Positions 20,434-32,476 of a stretch of DNA of 64,000 bases are shown here, piece by piece. Position numbers and translations under genes: made by a program. The stretch covers positions 186,001 to 250,000 of the forward strand of contig NC_084705.1 of the NCBI RefSeq assembly GCF_033807575.1, given 5' to 3'. Positions within the stretch are counted from its first letter, which is position 1, and each line of letters begins with the position of its first letter. The DNA is from Cydia pomonella (Eukaryota > Arthropoda > Insecta > Lepidoptera > Tortricidae). The notes beneath the pieces were generated by a model. The model saw only the letters and a program-made list of their open reading frames with translations, was not told the origin of the DNA and did not search any database.

Positions 20434-23400
20434 TTAAGTAACATCCGCCCTGTGTCCGCCCCGGCGCCCCCGGCCGGCCGCCGCCCGCCTGGCGCGCCGC
20501 GGCTCCGCCCCGGAGTTGAAGTACTTCTCCCTGATCAAACATGACATTACTGTACCGCCGTGCATTCAATAGTACATTATTATCGAGGCTCGCAAGTAGC
20601 TACTTCTTGGCTGAGGATTCGTTTAGAACAGACGACCTTGGGAATCTGTTTAATTGAATCCGTAGCCAAGCTAGTAGTCTTCCAGCGGGGTCAGATACTT
20701 ATAGTGCTTTTCTCAAAAATGGCGCATAAAATATAAATATACATGGAATAGAAATATTTTACAGAAGCAACGTTCTTACGTATATATTTTCACAATTTTT
20801 CTTTTTAATTTTTCTTATTTGGAGTGTTTAAAAACAATTGAAAATTGGTTTGCTTTGCCGCCTTTTTATCACTTAATAAAAAAATAGAAGTGTATTTTTC
20901 TGCCGAAAACCTATTTGAGACAGCTAAATAGTCGCGGTACCAATATTATAATAATAAGTTGATGAGCTGTTCATTTGATCTGGCCATTACAACTTCTTTT
21001 CGACAAATAATGGAATTTGTGTGCAACATTGCAGTCCTGAAATCGAGACTGCAATATTTTAACCTTTTGAATTTTTGGTTGACCATAAACTACGCACTTT
21101 GCGACCTATTTTTTAACTAGCAAAGTCGACTTTACCGTCCATTTTTGAGAAAAGGTATATTATTATTAAAGATTACAACTGAACACATTTGTGTCAAGTT
21201 ATTCTCCCTCCGGCCTTAAACCTTATACGTGAGACACCTACTACAGTAACAACGAACTTTTCTCCACATAGCTCCCGTATCTAATATGTGAGCCACCTGC
21301 CACGGCAATATAGACCTAGTATATTCTCATTCCTCATAAGTACCTAAGTAATAATAGTAATAATCTCCTGGCAGTAAACCGAAATGAGACTTGCTCGGAG
21401 TTGTAGGTCTCCTGCCACGGTAATAGCGACCTTACGCCCCCCATACAAAGGGCTCTTATAATTTGTGAACCCCTCCGTCTGCCGCGACATCCCCATCGGG
21501 CGCCAGTATCTCCTAAGCAACCAACCGTCTTGCAGTGAGCCGAGATAGAACTGGCTGTATCTAGTACATCAGCCTCCTGTCATAGCAATATCGACCTTGC
21601 GCCCCCCACACAAGGCTCACCTGAAGTTGTGGACCCCTCCGTCGGCCGCGACGTCCCCGTCGGGCTCCCGTATCTTCTCATAAGTAAGTAATCTCCTAGC
21701 AGTGAGTCGTGACAGCACTTGCTCGGAGTTGGCTACCAGCTCGAGGCACGGGTGGGACGGCAGCTGGTCGGGGCTGTATTCCGCTCTGAAATTGATAAGT
21801 AATCTTCAAAATAACCGTGGCTTCGTGCCAGATACGCGGTAGAGGGAGATAGATAGTGTTTATGACTTCAACTAATGTGGCTGGGTCTAATGAAAGTAGA
21901 GACAAGGCATTGCTGCATTTAAAAAACAGCGTATAAAACACCATAAAGGCAATAAAACAATAACGATATTTGTTTTTTTTTTTAATAGTTCAATACATAA
22001 CATGTGAATTTAACTTTCAACATTTTTAAGGCTTTTGATAAACGAATACCTAAAATTGTGCCCATATGAGATTCGTATGTGAGATTTATATAGATTTCCG
22101 ACGCTAAAAACTCTAAATTATTCGTTGAAAATAATAACAATACTTAATATTCTCATAAAGTATCATTACTATGGTGTACTGATCTATGAAATTTGGTATC
22201 TAATTTGTTGCAACGAAAATCTTCTTGTTTTTCTTGAAATAAATAAATCATAATAAAATGTACCTGTAGCAAACAAATTTTAATAGTTTTATCAACATTT
22301 ACAAAAAACATCGAAAAGAATGCAACATTGTCGTGGCGTATTCGGGTCCTGTACCTGAGCAGCGGGTACCAGGCGACGAGGCGGCGGCCGGGCGCCAGCA
22401 GGCGCGCCGCCGAGCCCAGCAGGTCGCGGTACAGCTGGCTCAGCGCGTACTCCACCTTGGCGGGCACGTGCTGGGCCAGGTGCTCCGAAGACAGGGTGTA
22501 GTTCTCCTTCTCTATGCCCACGCGTTCAGTTGACTCGCGAATCCCGTATGGAGCTGAAAATAATGGGTTCATAACATAGGTTTGCACTAGAGATGGACGC
22601 CGAACCCTAAAATCGCGGCGGCGCCGGCGAATAGAGGCCGGCGGCGGCGTGGCTATGTTTTGAAGACCTTGGAGATGGTTCCTTAAAATCTTATTGTATT
22701 TTTAGGGTTCCGTAGCTAAATGGCAAAAAACGGAACCCTTATGGATCCGTCATGTCTGTCTGTCTGTCCGTCCGTATGTCACAGCCACTTTTTTCCGAAA
22801 CTATAAGAACTATACTGTTGAAACTTGGTAAGTAGATGTATTCTGTGAACCGCATTAAGATCACCTAATGTAATCGCTTACGATTACCGTCGCGCGTAAA
22901 TGCGTAGCCGGCCTTTAATATGGGAATATGATCTTTTCTTGAAGGTTTGAGGTTGTATCGGTCTAGAAATACCACAGGTGATAATTCAATACACAGTTTA
23001 GCTGCGCGAGGCACGCATGTTTATGGAGAAACGCACAAGCACTGCCAACCATCTAAGTGGTGAAGATGGAAATGTTGTCGCGAAGGGCGATGGCGGAAAG
23101 AAATAGCCGAGAGAGAAGTAGCTCAAGCTCAAGGAATATCTTACTGTTTGTCAGTGTTACACTTACACGGCCCGGGAAGACATTTTGCTGACTATACATC
23201 ATTGAAATAACTGAGCAACATCATCTTTCAGAATAGCTCCTATTTTCTGCCACGTCACGCTCGCCAACGGAGCTGCAGTCTGCTCATTAACCTCTTAAAA
23301 TTGGTGCAGATTTTTACAGAAACAAATGCCATCTGACCTTCCAACCCAGAAGTAAGACTAGGTTCTTTTGGTATGGTCCCATTTCTTTTTTTTTTATACT

Positions 23401-26400
23401 ACGTCGGTGGCAAACACGCATACGGCCTGCCTGATAGTAAGCAGTCTCCGTAGCCTATGTACGCCTGCAACTCCAGAGGAGTTACATGCGCATTGCCGAC
23501 CCTAACAACCCTCCCTCCCCTCGTGGACTCTGGCAACCTTACTCACCGGGTAAAACCCAACACTATGAGTAGGGTCTAGTGTAGGGATTGCAATCCGGTC
23601 CGGCGGATCCGGATTCGGCACTTTTCAGGAGCTACCGGATCCGGTAAAAATAAAAAAAATGCCTATATACAGCACGCGCTGTGCGTTTTAGAAGAGGAAA
23701 AGGCGACGGATGAGAGGTATGAAGTTGAACAGAACAGAAAACGAATGAAAATGTTTAAATTTAGTGAGATATAAATATAATTGACGATGACTGGGAACAG
23801 GAGAGAATTTCTTCTTCTTTCATATTGGTGGCACGATATGACGATTACATAAATACTGTAATAGAAGGAAAAATTAAAGGATGGAGATGCCATGGAAGGC
23901 ATTTTTAAATTATTCTAAAGAGAAGGTTAATGTTATGTCATAATGCTGTGATAAGAGATTAAAACAAAACAAATGAACAGGATTAAGTCGGCGGTTCTCA
24001 ACCGACTACAGTTGGGCCCATCAGTATGTGTGAATGAATATTTGATAATATTCATATTCTTTACATTACCGCGATTACACATATATGATAAATTATAGAT
24101 TATTTTCTATTCAAATATAAGACAGAATCTTTTGTCTTTACAATTTCACCCAATCTTATGCAATTTCCTTCGTCTCCTGGTACACGCTACTATACGTCTA
24201 GCCAATTCTTTATTTATATTTATATTTTATTTGATCCATGTAACTTTTCTTAGGAAGTCCCTTTCCGCGATGGTTTTTAATCCTACACTCTATTATTTTT
24301 CGCAGATTGTCGTGTCGTGTTTCGTTCCCTGTAATTTGACCAATATACTTTTCTGAAAATTAAATTTAAAAAAAATTAATTATACAGTTTACTACTTTCT
24401 CGGTCAAAAAAAAGTTGAACAAGGTAATATTGGAGCGCATTACAAGTAAAATATCTTCTTTTGTTACTAAAATGGATGTCAACGTTACAAAGAATTCAAT
24501 CAGAGAACAGTTACTAAAACTTGTCCTTTCAAGAAATTTCATTCACCCCCCCTCACATCCCATCATCAGGCTTTGAAAACGAATCAAATTTATAATTGTA
24601 AACGAAAATTTGAGCACTTGCGAATGATTAAATATACTTAATAAAAAACCGATTTCTAATTTTGATTTTAAAGTGATATTGACATTGTAACACTTTTTAC
24701 TACTAGGTAAGTTCATTTTTATTGTTAAGAAGTTATTTATTAACTTCAAATCATAGATTTAGGAATACGTATTACGCAAAAAACTAGTAAAATATGTAAA
24801 TATGTGGCAATCCCTAGTCTAGTGTTATTTGGCTGTGGTTTTCTGTAAGGCGAAGGTACTTCCCCAGTTGATTGGTTGGTTGGTTCCCAGTTCACGATGT
24901 CTTCCTGACTAATGTCGAGTCAGAAACTGTTTCAGTACTAACGGTCGGTGATGACAGCGTCAACACTCCACCCGGGATGCCACAGCGGGCGCGAGGAGTC
25001 GCTCACCACCACGTCCAGGAACCGGGCGCCGATACCGTACTGCTGCATATTCGCGCGGATGCTCTCCTCTTTCTTACGGACCTGGTGGAAAAATCATTGC
25101 TTTATATATTTTCCAGCCCTCATCCACTTCAGAGGATGGCTACAAAAAGTACATGGATTCTGGTACGGACGCTAAGTTACTTTACTGCTTCCTCTTATTA
25201 TAACTTTTCACGCATCCCCAGATTATAATGCCATATTGTGAAAACGTTTACTGCCGAACGTTGTAGCTGTAAAACTTTTATTAGGCAGTACATTTTTTAT
25301 TTTTCTTCTAGCTCCCCTGGAATCAAAACTTATTTGGTATATAAATAGCAAAATTAACTTGAAGATCACATAGGTAACGCAAGCATTATTACTAACGAAA
25401 CGCAATTGTGTTAAGTCGTAAATACCTTTTGTCCGACGCGTGTAGGCCTCGTCCGCGCGTGCAGCATGAGGTAGTCGATGTCTGTTCCGTACACGTACGC
25501 TGCAACATATATCTCATTGTTTAACAAACCGCTAAAAATAACACTGCATGGGCATAGGATAGTAGAAAAATGCATATAAATTCTAATCCAGGTACAAATT
25601 CCGTCAAGCACTTCCAACTGTCGATCCATTGGTGCTTTAAAAAGCTGCACCCACAATTATTACCCATTATTGAGAATTAGTGAAACTTAATTTGTAAAAA
25701 ATTAAGTGAGCATTGTTACAGCAATGTGTGTAGAGTGTGTAGAGGTACCTCCAAAATGTGCTGCAGCAACCAACAGAGAGCCAGAACCAACAAAGGGGTC
25801 CAGCACTATATCCCCATCTTGGACTTGTGCCTGGTTAGCAGCTAACAATGCTAGCGCAGGATCCATGCTGGTGTTGCCAATGAAAGTGCGCTTCTTTAAG
25901 GAGTGCTGCTGGATCAGCTCACGCTGCCCGTCTGCTACCTTGATAAAAATGTACTTCAGTCATTAGTTATAATTATAATCAAATCAGATTAAATATGTTC
26001 ATAAAAACAACCAGCCAAGGGCTTGTGCACAAATCACGTGAGGTTTTTTCGGCTACTTTTTTGACCCCCCCTCCCCTTTGGTCATATTTGGTGAGGTTCT
26101 TGGCCAACCCCCCCACCCCCACATAACCACACGTGTATTTTTATTTTATTTTTTCATTTGACCTCATTTTAAGTTAAATAGTATTGTATAGAGTAAATCT
26201 TATTTATACTCACTATTTTGAAGTGCCATATAGTTTAACGAAACGGAGAAAAAGTATGTGGTAGATATTTTTTCTTAGTTTCGTTCACTATGAAAAAATA
26301 CACGTGAGGTCTCCTTATACCCAACGTGATCTGTCGTGATTTTTTCGTGACCCCCCCTATCAAACCTCGCCTGATTTGTGCAGAAGCCCCAACCAGGCAC

Positions 26401-27614
26401 ATTAATATAAAAATAATTTCTGTTGCCTTTTATTTATGTTTATGGCACTCATAATTATCACAAATATTTTTGTTCCTGTGTTATGCTTTAAACATACTAA
26501 TATAAGTATTACAACACACGCCTATCGAGCCTACAGCCGTTTATTTCTGAAATATTTTGACCCATACAATATTTATTTCTTTTCAAGTGTTAGGTTCAAA
26601 TTGTGCATTCATGTCTATGTAGGAAACTTACCCATTTCCCAAAGAACAAGTCTTCTGGCTCCTCGGGCACATTGTTGGGGTCCAGCCCATAGAACTCTAT
26701 GTAGCTCAGGACTATGTCTGGCTTCTTCAACTTCACTGGGCCTTCAAATGCTAAGTAATCAAATTTCTGAAACAGATTCCATTAAATTTTGTAATGGATT
26801 GTATAGCTTTTATTTGAAATGTTATAAAATGAAGTTTTAATCATTTCAGTAATATATTGTAGATTTGGTGGACCACAACACTTTTTAAACACATTGGCCA
26901 TTGATTTTCTATTTGATTGTAAGTGCGTAATCTCTATTAAGTGAATCAGTATTTCCCCATTCTTAACATGCATGTTGTGGTTTATGAGTTTTATGACTTT
27001 GGGGCTGTTGGATATCGGCACTGTCTAAGCTTTGTTAACAATTATTCTGGTAGTCAGGTGATTTAATAAGTTTTTTTTTTTCAATTAACAAACCTCAATT
27101 TTCTCAACTTTCTCCTTCATACTAAAATGCTTGCAGAAGGTCTCAACTTCCACTTTGAAAGACTTGTCCACCGGCCGACACGCGTCTATCAAGCCACTGG
27201 GGCAAATATCTTGATCACTGACTCCATACTCTGAACCTTCTGAAGTAATCCACTGATCTGTGCTGTTCTGCATGGCTCGCTTCAAGTTTTGATGAAGCTG
27301 AGCCTCGGTTTTGGCCCTCGACCATATTTCTATACAGTTTTTAAGCAGCACAGAGCGCGACGCAAGTTTTCTGACGCACTCTTCGGAAGGCACTTCTACC
27401 ACCCAGTAAGGTCTTACTTCACATGGTTTTTCGACATATCTGATCGGAATATTGAACATGGACAGCAAACTTTGCATTTCCTGTAATATATTGTACAAAT
27501 ATATATTACATGTATAAGTAAAAAATAACTTTTTAAATCAAACAAAATAAGACTTACGGCATGCCGAAAATCAACGTGTTCCTGAGCGAACCACAACAAA
27601 TACCGCGGCCACAT
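20434..27614 (-). CDS. TRMT11: TRMT11, tRNA (guanine-N2) methyltransferase catalytic subunit, 9 exons, 480 aa
   Basis: Exons in order: 27558-27614, 27094-27480, 26632-26766, 25749-25938, 25426-25499, 24943-25081, 22355-22553, 21621-21785, 20434-20530. All are GT/AG and in phase (480 aa; human 463). The start is set by WPRYLLWFAQEH at the N-terminus; an upstream in-frame ATG at 27629 would add five residues. The N-terminal half is the THUMP-like tRNA-binding region. The SAM-binding motif DPFVGSGS is at about 240-247 and the catalytic TDPPYG at 326-331; both are intact. Trm11 with Trm112 makes m2G10 in cytosolic tRNAs. The last exon encodes an Arg/Ala/Gly-rich tail (RRARRAAAGRGRRGG) unlike the vertebrate end. 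Intron 8 contains decayed copies of exon 8. Confidence 0.93.
21240..21620 (-). repeat. Decayed tandem copies of TRMT11 exon 8 plus its donor and flanking intron
   Basis: 21460-21560 aligns with exon-8 sequence 21625-21733 (shared words ACCCCTCCGTC.GCCGCGAC, CCCC.TCGGGC, GCAGTGAG). The adjoining intron words CTCCTG.CA..G.AATA.CGACCTT.CGCCCCCCA also recur, at about 21410 and 21570. A third, weaker copy is visible near 21276-21400 (TGCTCGGAGTTG at 21390). The period is about 165 bp. In the second copy the splice donor is destroyed. Confidence 0.7.
22702..22860. repeat. GGTTCCGTA-type dispersed repeat
   Basis: TTTTAGGGTTCCGTAGC followed by AAATGGCAAAAAACGGAACCC, then a (CTGT/CCGT)n stretch and GTCACAGCCACTTTTTT. 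The same order is present at 53969-54052 and related ends at 13730-14070 and 57658-57740, so this is one abundant family with at least four pieces in the window. Located in TRMT11 intron 6. Confidence 0.75.
23385..24870. repeat. Dispersed repeat (ACTACGTCGGTGGCAAAC family) split by a hAT-like element
   Basis: The left part (23385-23581) reads T-run, ACTACGTCGGTGGCAAACA, GCATACGGCCTGCCTG, AAGCAGTCTCCGTAGCC and so on, a repeat I know from many lepidopteran genes. It resumes at 24825 with TTATTTGGCTGTGGTTTTCTG and CGAAGGTACTTCCCCAGTTG after the inserted element. Confidence 0.7.
23582..24816. mobile_element. hAT-like non-autonomous element with perfect 8-bp target duplication
   Basis: The ends are TAGGGATTGC and its exact complement GCAATCCCTA. 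Both sides are flanked by GTCTAGTG (23574-23581 and 24817-24824), the 8-bp duplication expected of hAT. The 1,235-bp interior is AT-rich with no long ORF. It sits inside another repeat in TRMT11 intron 6. Confidence 0.85.
26017..26392. repeat. MITE-like element with inverted ends and C-runs
   Basis: GGGCTTGTGCACAAATCA near 26019 pairs with TGATTTGTGCAGAAGCCCC near 26371. Inside are CCCCCCTCCCC-type runs after TTTTTTGACC on both sides. It lies in TRMT11 intron 3 and is non-coding. Confidence 0.6.
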
Positions 27615-28450
27615 GTTTCTTAAATACATTTATGGCTTCTATTTAGGATAAAACACTCCTTCAGCATCATTATATGCATGTAAATAGTTGTTTTTATTAA
27701 TAAAAGTAAGTTTACCAAATACGACTCAAATCAAAACATAACCTCAAAAAATTTGACATTGACGTTTCAGAAGCACGTTTCATTTTAAGTAAGACCGTGG
27801 AACTTTTTTGTCTGCCAATAAAGTTTACAATAACGGTTACACTGTGCATGGAGTCCTCGCAAATAAAGCTGTTGACAATAATGATTAATGATATTTGCGT
27901 GAGTTATGTTCAAGTTTAAAGTATAATTTCAGTAAGTATTTAAGTGCAGGGTTATTTAAAAAAAACGTCAAACTACACGTTTAAATAACACCTTCACAGT
28001 CTAGGCCTAGGCTATCAAAATCGCTGCCAACTTAACTTGGTCTAACACTATGCCACTGGCGGAGCATGTATCTTGCGCAAAAACTTTCGAAATTTATATA
28101 CTCAGTGGCTATTTCTGTATATTGGTCTAGACCAGGGGTTTCCAAACCCCGGCCCGTGGGCCAACTCCGGCCCGCAAGGCGTTCCAATCCGGCCCGCGGA
28201 CACCCGACGCGACAGCCTACGGTCCGGCTCGCGGGAGGTTGCCAAACAGATCAGAGAAAGCTTCTGAGGTGCAACATGGCCCTCAGGTAAAAAAAGTGTA
28301 GGCTTCCAGATTGGCCATACAACTAATAAAAACATTAGGAACCCTAGCGCATTATATAGGATGTCAATTCATTAGTTCATTAGAAATTTAAATACAAACA
28401 ACGCTCCACACATTTATTAAAAATAAACTATAACTATTTAAGAATTAGTC
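27615..28450. other. TRMT11 upstream / OVCA2 downstream intergenic region
   Basis: It holds the TRMT11 promoter side and the OVCA2 3' UTR (AATAAA complement at 28413-28418). At 28133-28270 is a GC-rich insert starting CAGGGGTTTCCAAACCCCGGCCCGTGG, the look of a hAT-family terminus, but I found no matching right end. No gene was seen. Confidence 0.5.
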
Positions 28451-31400
28451 CTATCGCATATCCTCGTCCTCCTTTGGCTGTATATTATCGTGTTCCTCCA
28501 GCAGGTCCTGGCAGCGGTCATGCAGGAAGTCTTGGTAGGCGTCCTTGATGGAGCCCGAGCACGCCACGTAGTGCCCGCCCGAGTGCTCCGCCACCACCGG
28601 CTTCGTGAACAGGCTTATTAGGGACTCGCTCATTTCTGGAACACGTTATAAGATAGGTTAGTGTTGGGCAAGTTAAATTCCAATGGAGTGGCACCACTTT
28701 TCTTATCCCGAATACTTTATGAGATTTGAAATGTACTGTACAGTCAGCAAAACTATAAGTTTAGCACCCCTGCATATAAATATGTATGCAGGGGTGCTAA
28801 GCTAATAGTATTAGCGTATTGCTGACGATGTTCTGCCTTTTCGCCGAAGTTTTATTGACCGAATTTCACTTGCCAACCAACTTTTCGCAGATACTTAGCA
28901 AACAACGTTCGGCAAACTTTCATTATGACAACGTTTTACTTGATAGAATGATTGCTAAGTAGATTATTATTATGACATACAACATTTGGAATACATTTCT
29001 TTCGCCGAATCATTCATAAGGCTTAAAAAATTATACGATAACATAGGTATAGTCTTTTGAAAGAGACAAGATGGGTGCGACGACGATCGAAGCGAGGAGG
29101 AGCGTGTTAGGTGAACTACGACCTAACAGTGCGCCTTAATCGACTTTATTGCATCGAACTATGTTAGATTGCAAAAATAGCCGTCCGCGCGGACCCGTCA
29201 GCCTAACTCTAAAACGCTCCTTGAACTTAATACTTATTGGTCCGGTGCGAAGCGATCCGTACTGACGGTCGCATGACACTAAAACCAGCCTCACAGTCAT
29301 TTTCCGGTCTGGCCTAGTGGGTATTGACCTACCTATGAAGCTGATCGTCCCGCGTTCGAATCCCGGTAAGGGCATTTATTTGTGTGATAAAACTGCTAGG
29401 TTGGGACATAATACGAATTATTATGTCCAGTTGCTACTTGATCATTCGGCGAAATGAAATTATACGAAAAATTGGTTGGGAAATGAGATTCGGCAATGAT
29501 TCAGAGAACCATTGCTGACTGTACATGCAAGAAAAACGTTTGAAAAAATTGAACCAGATTAAAAACCTCTGTAATTCGGTTTTAAAATGTAGGCTACGGG
29601 TACGCAACAAGAGCGAAGAGGACTTCGCTCAGCTCGGCAGGAGGCGACCACGTCTTTTGCAATCTTATTGCGTAGATATAGCTTTTCACTATTGCCGATT
29701 CCGCGTCGAGAGAGGCGTGGGGAAACCGTATGTCCCTATCATAAAAACGAGTTGATTGCTACCTCATTCCCAAATTCGGCTCAGTATTTTTCACACTATC
29801 AAGGACTAATTACGGCCGCCCCATTTCTCAGCTTATGGCAAATAATAATTTACCCTTTGGTATGATGGAGTCTCCCTCGCCGTACACATGCAGTGAGGGT
29901 AGGTTGATCTCCTCATCATAAAAGCCCTTGTGCACTAGACTGCCCGATCGGAACCCTGATGCGAAGATGGCGAAGTTGAATGTGTACGGTAAGTCTGAAA
30001 AACATAACACTGCGTGATCAATCACAATCTGCCATAACGATATATGTGATAACACTGTCTTAGGATCCTGGAAAAACCAGGCAAGTTGGCAACATTTTGT
30101 CATCCTAAAATAAAGGACACAGGGCGTTACGCGGTTCCTTATAGCCCCACGACGCAAGCACCCTGTGAGAAGCCCATGAACACGTGAAGCGGCCGTGCTC
30201 GGCCACGGCGCGCTCCACGACCCACAGAATGGCCTCCAAGCACAGGCACTTGCTTTATTTAGTTGTATGGCATTATTTCAATTCTTGGTCACTTTACAAA
30301 TTTACAAATTAATATCTACGGTCTTCACCCAATGGGCTGCGTTTTCGCTTAGCTTAAGTAACTCCAGAGGATCTCGTTTGTACTTTCTTTTTGGACACTC
30401 ATGAAACAGTACACACTTAGGCCCTTGCTACTCTCGGTGTATAGAAGCATCCTTACATCCCTTCTGCTGCATGGCAGCCAGCAGCCCCACGAGGCAGGCG
30501 CCCTGCGAGAAGCCCATGAACCCATGGAAGGGGCCGTGCTCGGCCACGGCGCGCTCCACGACCCGCAGCGTGGCCTCGAAGCCCAGCGCCGGCCCGCCCA
30601 GGCACTTGCCGCTGAACGTGTTGTCTTCCGCGTTGAACCACCATGACCGCGAGTCTGCATATAGGGAGGACACATGAGCACGTGATTAATTTTATAAAAT
30701 AAACTAGAATCGAATCAGGTAGAAAATTACCAACATCATAATAAAGTGGAAATTAAAAACATACATGTGGCTTTCCATCACAGAAGGGTCCTTATGCTTC
30801 ATGTGCAAGTTGTACAACAAGGACCTTTTCTATCAGAAATTGTGATAGTAGGGTCCTCATTGCACATAAAGCATAAGGCTTAAGGACCCTTCTGTATACA
30901 TGCACATACATATAGATTTTCAGACGTGACCATACTATGTGCAGATAAAAAAAATATGTGGCAAGTCAAGTACAATAATAACTTGCAAAATGATGCATGC
31001 TTTGATTTCAAGATGAAATAACAATTTTATTTGTAGAGTCATATATAATAATATAATAAAGCCATTTATTCCGAACTATATACATTTCAAATAAGTTTTA
31101 TTTTTATAGTATATCCCTCAGTTTGGTGTGCCGTAAGGCATAAGCCTCCTCCAACTGTCTCCATTGGGCACTGTTTGCAGCAACCCTCATCCAGTAAGGC
31201 CCCAGAGTCAGACGAATGTCATTTTTCCATCTTGTATTTGGATGTGCTTGCTTTCTAGTACAGCCAGTGTAGAGCTATAAGAGTATATCATATATTTCTG
31301 GCAGGAGGAGGTGAAAATGTGCAAGATAAATATGTCATATGCAATAATGATTATGTACCTATGTTTAAACTTTTTGAATAAACATCTTTATTCGCGCGCG

Positions 31401-32476
31401 CGACCGCGACTATAGAGCGCGACTGAGAGAGAAAGCAGGCTGTCTACTAGGCGGAAAGACATAAAAAATGCTGTAGTCCCTAGGCTTAACATTATGAAGC
31501 ACGCCGCAAGTTACCAGGCCGTCTTCCTTTTCAATAAGTTACCCACTGAATTTAAAACAATTACTAACAGTAAAATTTTCAATGCAAGACTCAAGAGTTA
31601 TCTTTTAAAAAAGTCGTACTATTGTATAACCGACTTTATAGACGATAGCTGTACTTAATTTTATTATAGTTTATTTGAATTTTTGCTGAGTTTACGTTTT
31701 TACTATGTACATATTAGTGTATTATTCTAGTAGGATACCAAAGTGACGATATTATTATTTATTGTTGACATATCTTAGTTATTAAATTTTAAATTTCTAA
31801 CATTTTTTATTTTTATTTTTATTGATATTTTATTTGCTTGGTTGATATTTAAATCTTATTGACATGATACAAATTTCAGTTAATATTATGCATATATTCT
31901 TCAATACTTTTAATTAATATCATCATCTTGGGATCACTAATTAAGCTTTAATTTCTTTAATATAATGTAATGTTTTATTTTTAATTTTAAGCTATGTTCA
32001 ACACAATATTTTATTGTTATGAATGAATAAAGAATGAATAAAGAATGAATATTATTAATGTCTTGCAAGCACCAACATCACTAGTACATACCAGCGAATA
32101 TAAACCTTACTTGAAAGTTTACTTTCAATGCCATAACACTTTCAAGCCCTCTTGATGCTATAGGCAAGACAACTATGTTGCCTGGGTTTTGCATGCAATG
32201 ATATTGTGTTTTATTTAACCTCTTACCTTCCTCCCCTCCGCCCTCCTCGTGCAGCACGCGGTGAGGCGCCGACAGGAACGTGAGCTGCGCGTACTTGGCC
32301 ACGGCTTTGCGGAACGAGCCGATCTTGGCGCGGAACACCGCGCCGTTCTGCCGGTACCCATGGAACGCCAGGATCTTCAGCCTCTTCCGCTCTTTCGAGT
32401 TCTCTTTAGCCTTCTCTGTTAGCACTTCGCTCATGTTGGAATTGGAGTTCTCTTCGGATATTTGCTCTTGCGACAT
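28451..32476 (-). CDS. OVCA2: OVCA2/FSH-family serine hydrolase (esterase), 4 exons, 257 aa
   Basis: Exons: 32227-32476, 30457-30654, 29854-29994, 28451-28635, joined with conserved GT/AG sites and correct phases. After a hydrophilic N-terminus the core opens with LKILAFHGYRQNG, the family signature. The nucleophile elbow is GFSQG (Ser133), the acid is in YGEGDSIIP (Asp191) and the base in EHSGGHYV (His218), so the triad is complete. The vertebrate homologue is an esterase of the FSH1/OVCA2 group; its physiological substrate here is unknown. The C-terminus ends in an acidic tail. Same strand as TRMT11, 837 bp apart; divergent from MCM3. The symbol is given by family resemblance. Confidence 0.9.
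28737..29525. mobile_element. MITE with TGTACAGTCAGCAA terminal inverted repeats
   Basis: The left end TGTACAGTCAGCAA (28737-28750) is exactly inverted at 29512-29525. Inside are a hairpin (AGCACCCCTGCATA arms at 28764-28800), several ATTCGGCxAA-type words and a nested SINE head at about 29301-29390. The flanking duplication is not clear. It lies just downstream of OVCA2 exon 3 within intron 3. Confidence 0.7.
29301..29390 (+). mobile_element. SINE head fragment
   Basis: This shares CCGGTTTGGCCTAGTGGGTA, the B box (GTTCGAATCCC, 29353-29363) and GGTAAGGGCATTTATT with the SINE at 14536. The body and tail are missing. Confidence 0.75.
30147..30246 (-). pseudogene. Degenerate duplicate of OVCA2 exon 2
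   Basis: On the plus strand, AGCCCCACGA.GCA.GC.CCCTG.GAGAAGCCCATGAA and GCCGTGCTCGGCCACGGCGC (split here for brevity) recur from exon 2 (about 30483-30600) with scattered changes and small gaps, so the copy covers the nucleophile-elbow region. It lies 3' of the true exon in transcription. It has lost the reading frame and is not flanked by usable splice sites. Confidence 0.8.
30781..30897. repeat. Fold-back element in OVCA2 intron 1
   Basis: CAGAAGGGTCCTTATGCTTC at the left pairs with the right-hand AAGCATAAGGCTTAAGGACC and CTTCTG with a small insertion. The spacer is about 50 bp. Non-coding. Confidence 0.75.
31105..31262 (-). pseudogene. RTE-type retrotransposon ORF, C-terminal remnant
   Basis: Read on the minus strand this gives RWKNDIRLTLGPYWMRVAAN, then SAQWRQLEEAYAL, the very characteristic end of RTE-clade reverse-transcriptase proteins (WxxD-GxxWMRxAxxRxxWRxLxEAY). 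No longer frame is preserved. Confidence 0.7.
31397..32053 (+). mobile_element. 3' end of a CR1/Jockey-like non-LTR element
   Basis: Plus-strand reading near 31500-31660 gives AVFLFNKLPTEFKT followed by KIFNARLKSYLL and a stop, resembling the end of CR1-like RT ORFs. About 400 bp of AT-rich 3' UTR follow, closing with repeated GAATGAATAAA units at about 32018-32050, the short tandem 3' tail of that clade. Clade assignment is tentative. Confidence 0.55.

Noticed and set aside
27085..27498. Start of TRMT11 at the ATG of the 137-codon ORF (27498)
   Set aside because: That ATG lies in intron 1. The conserved N-terminus WPRYLLWFAQEH is in the upstream exon 27558-27614 and joins at 27480 in phase.
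28133..28300. Complete hAT element starting CAGGGGTTTCC
   Set aside because: The left terminus is convincing, but no complementary right end or second target copy could be found.
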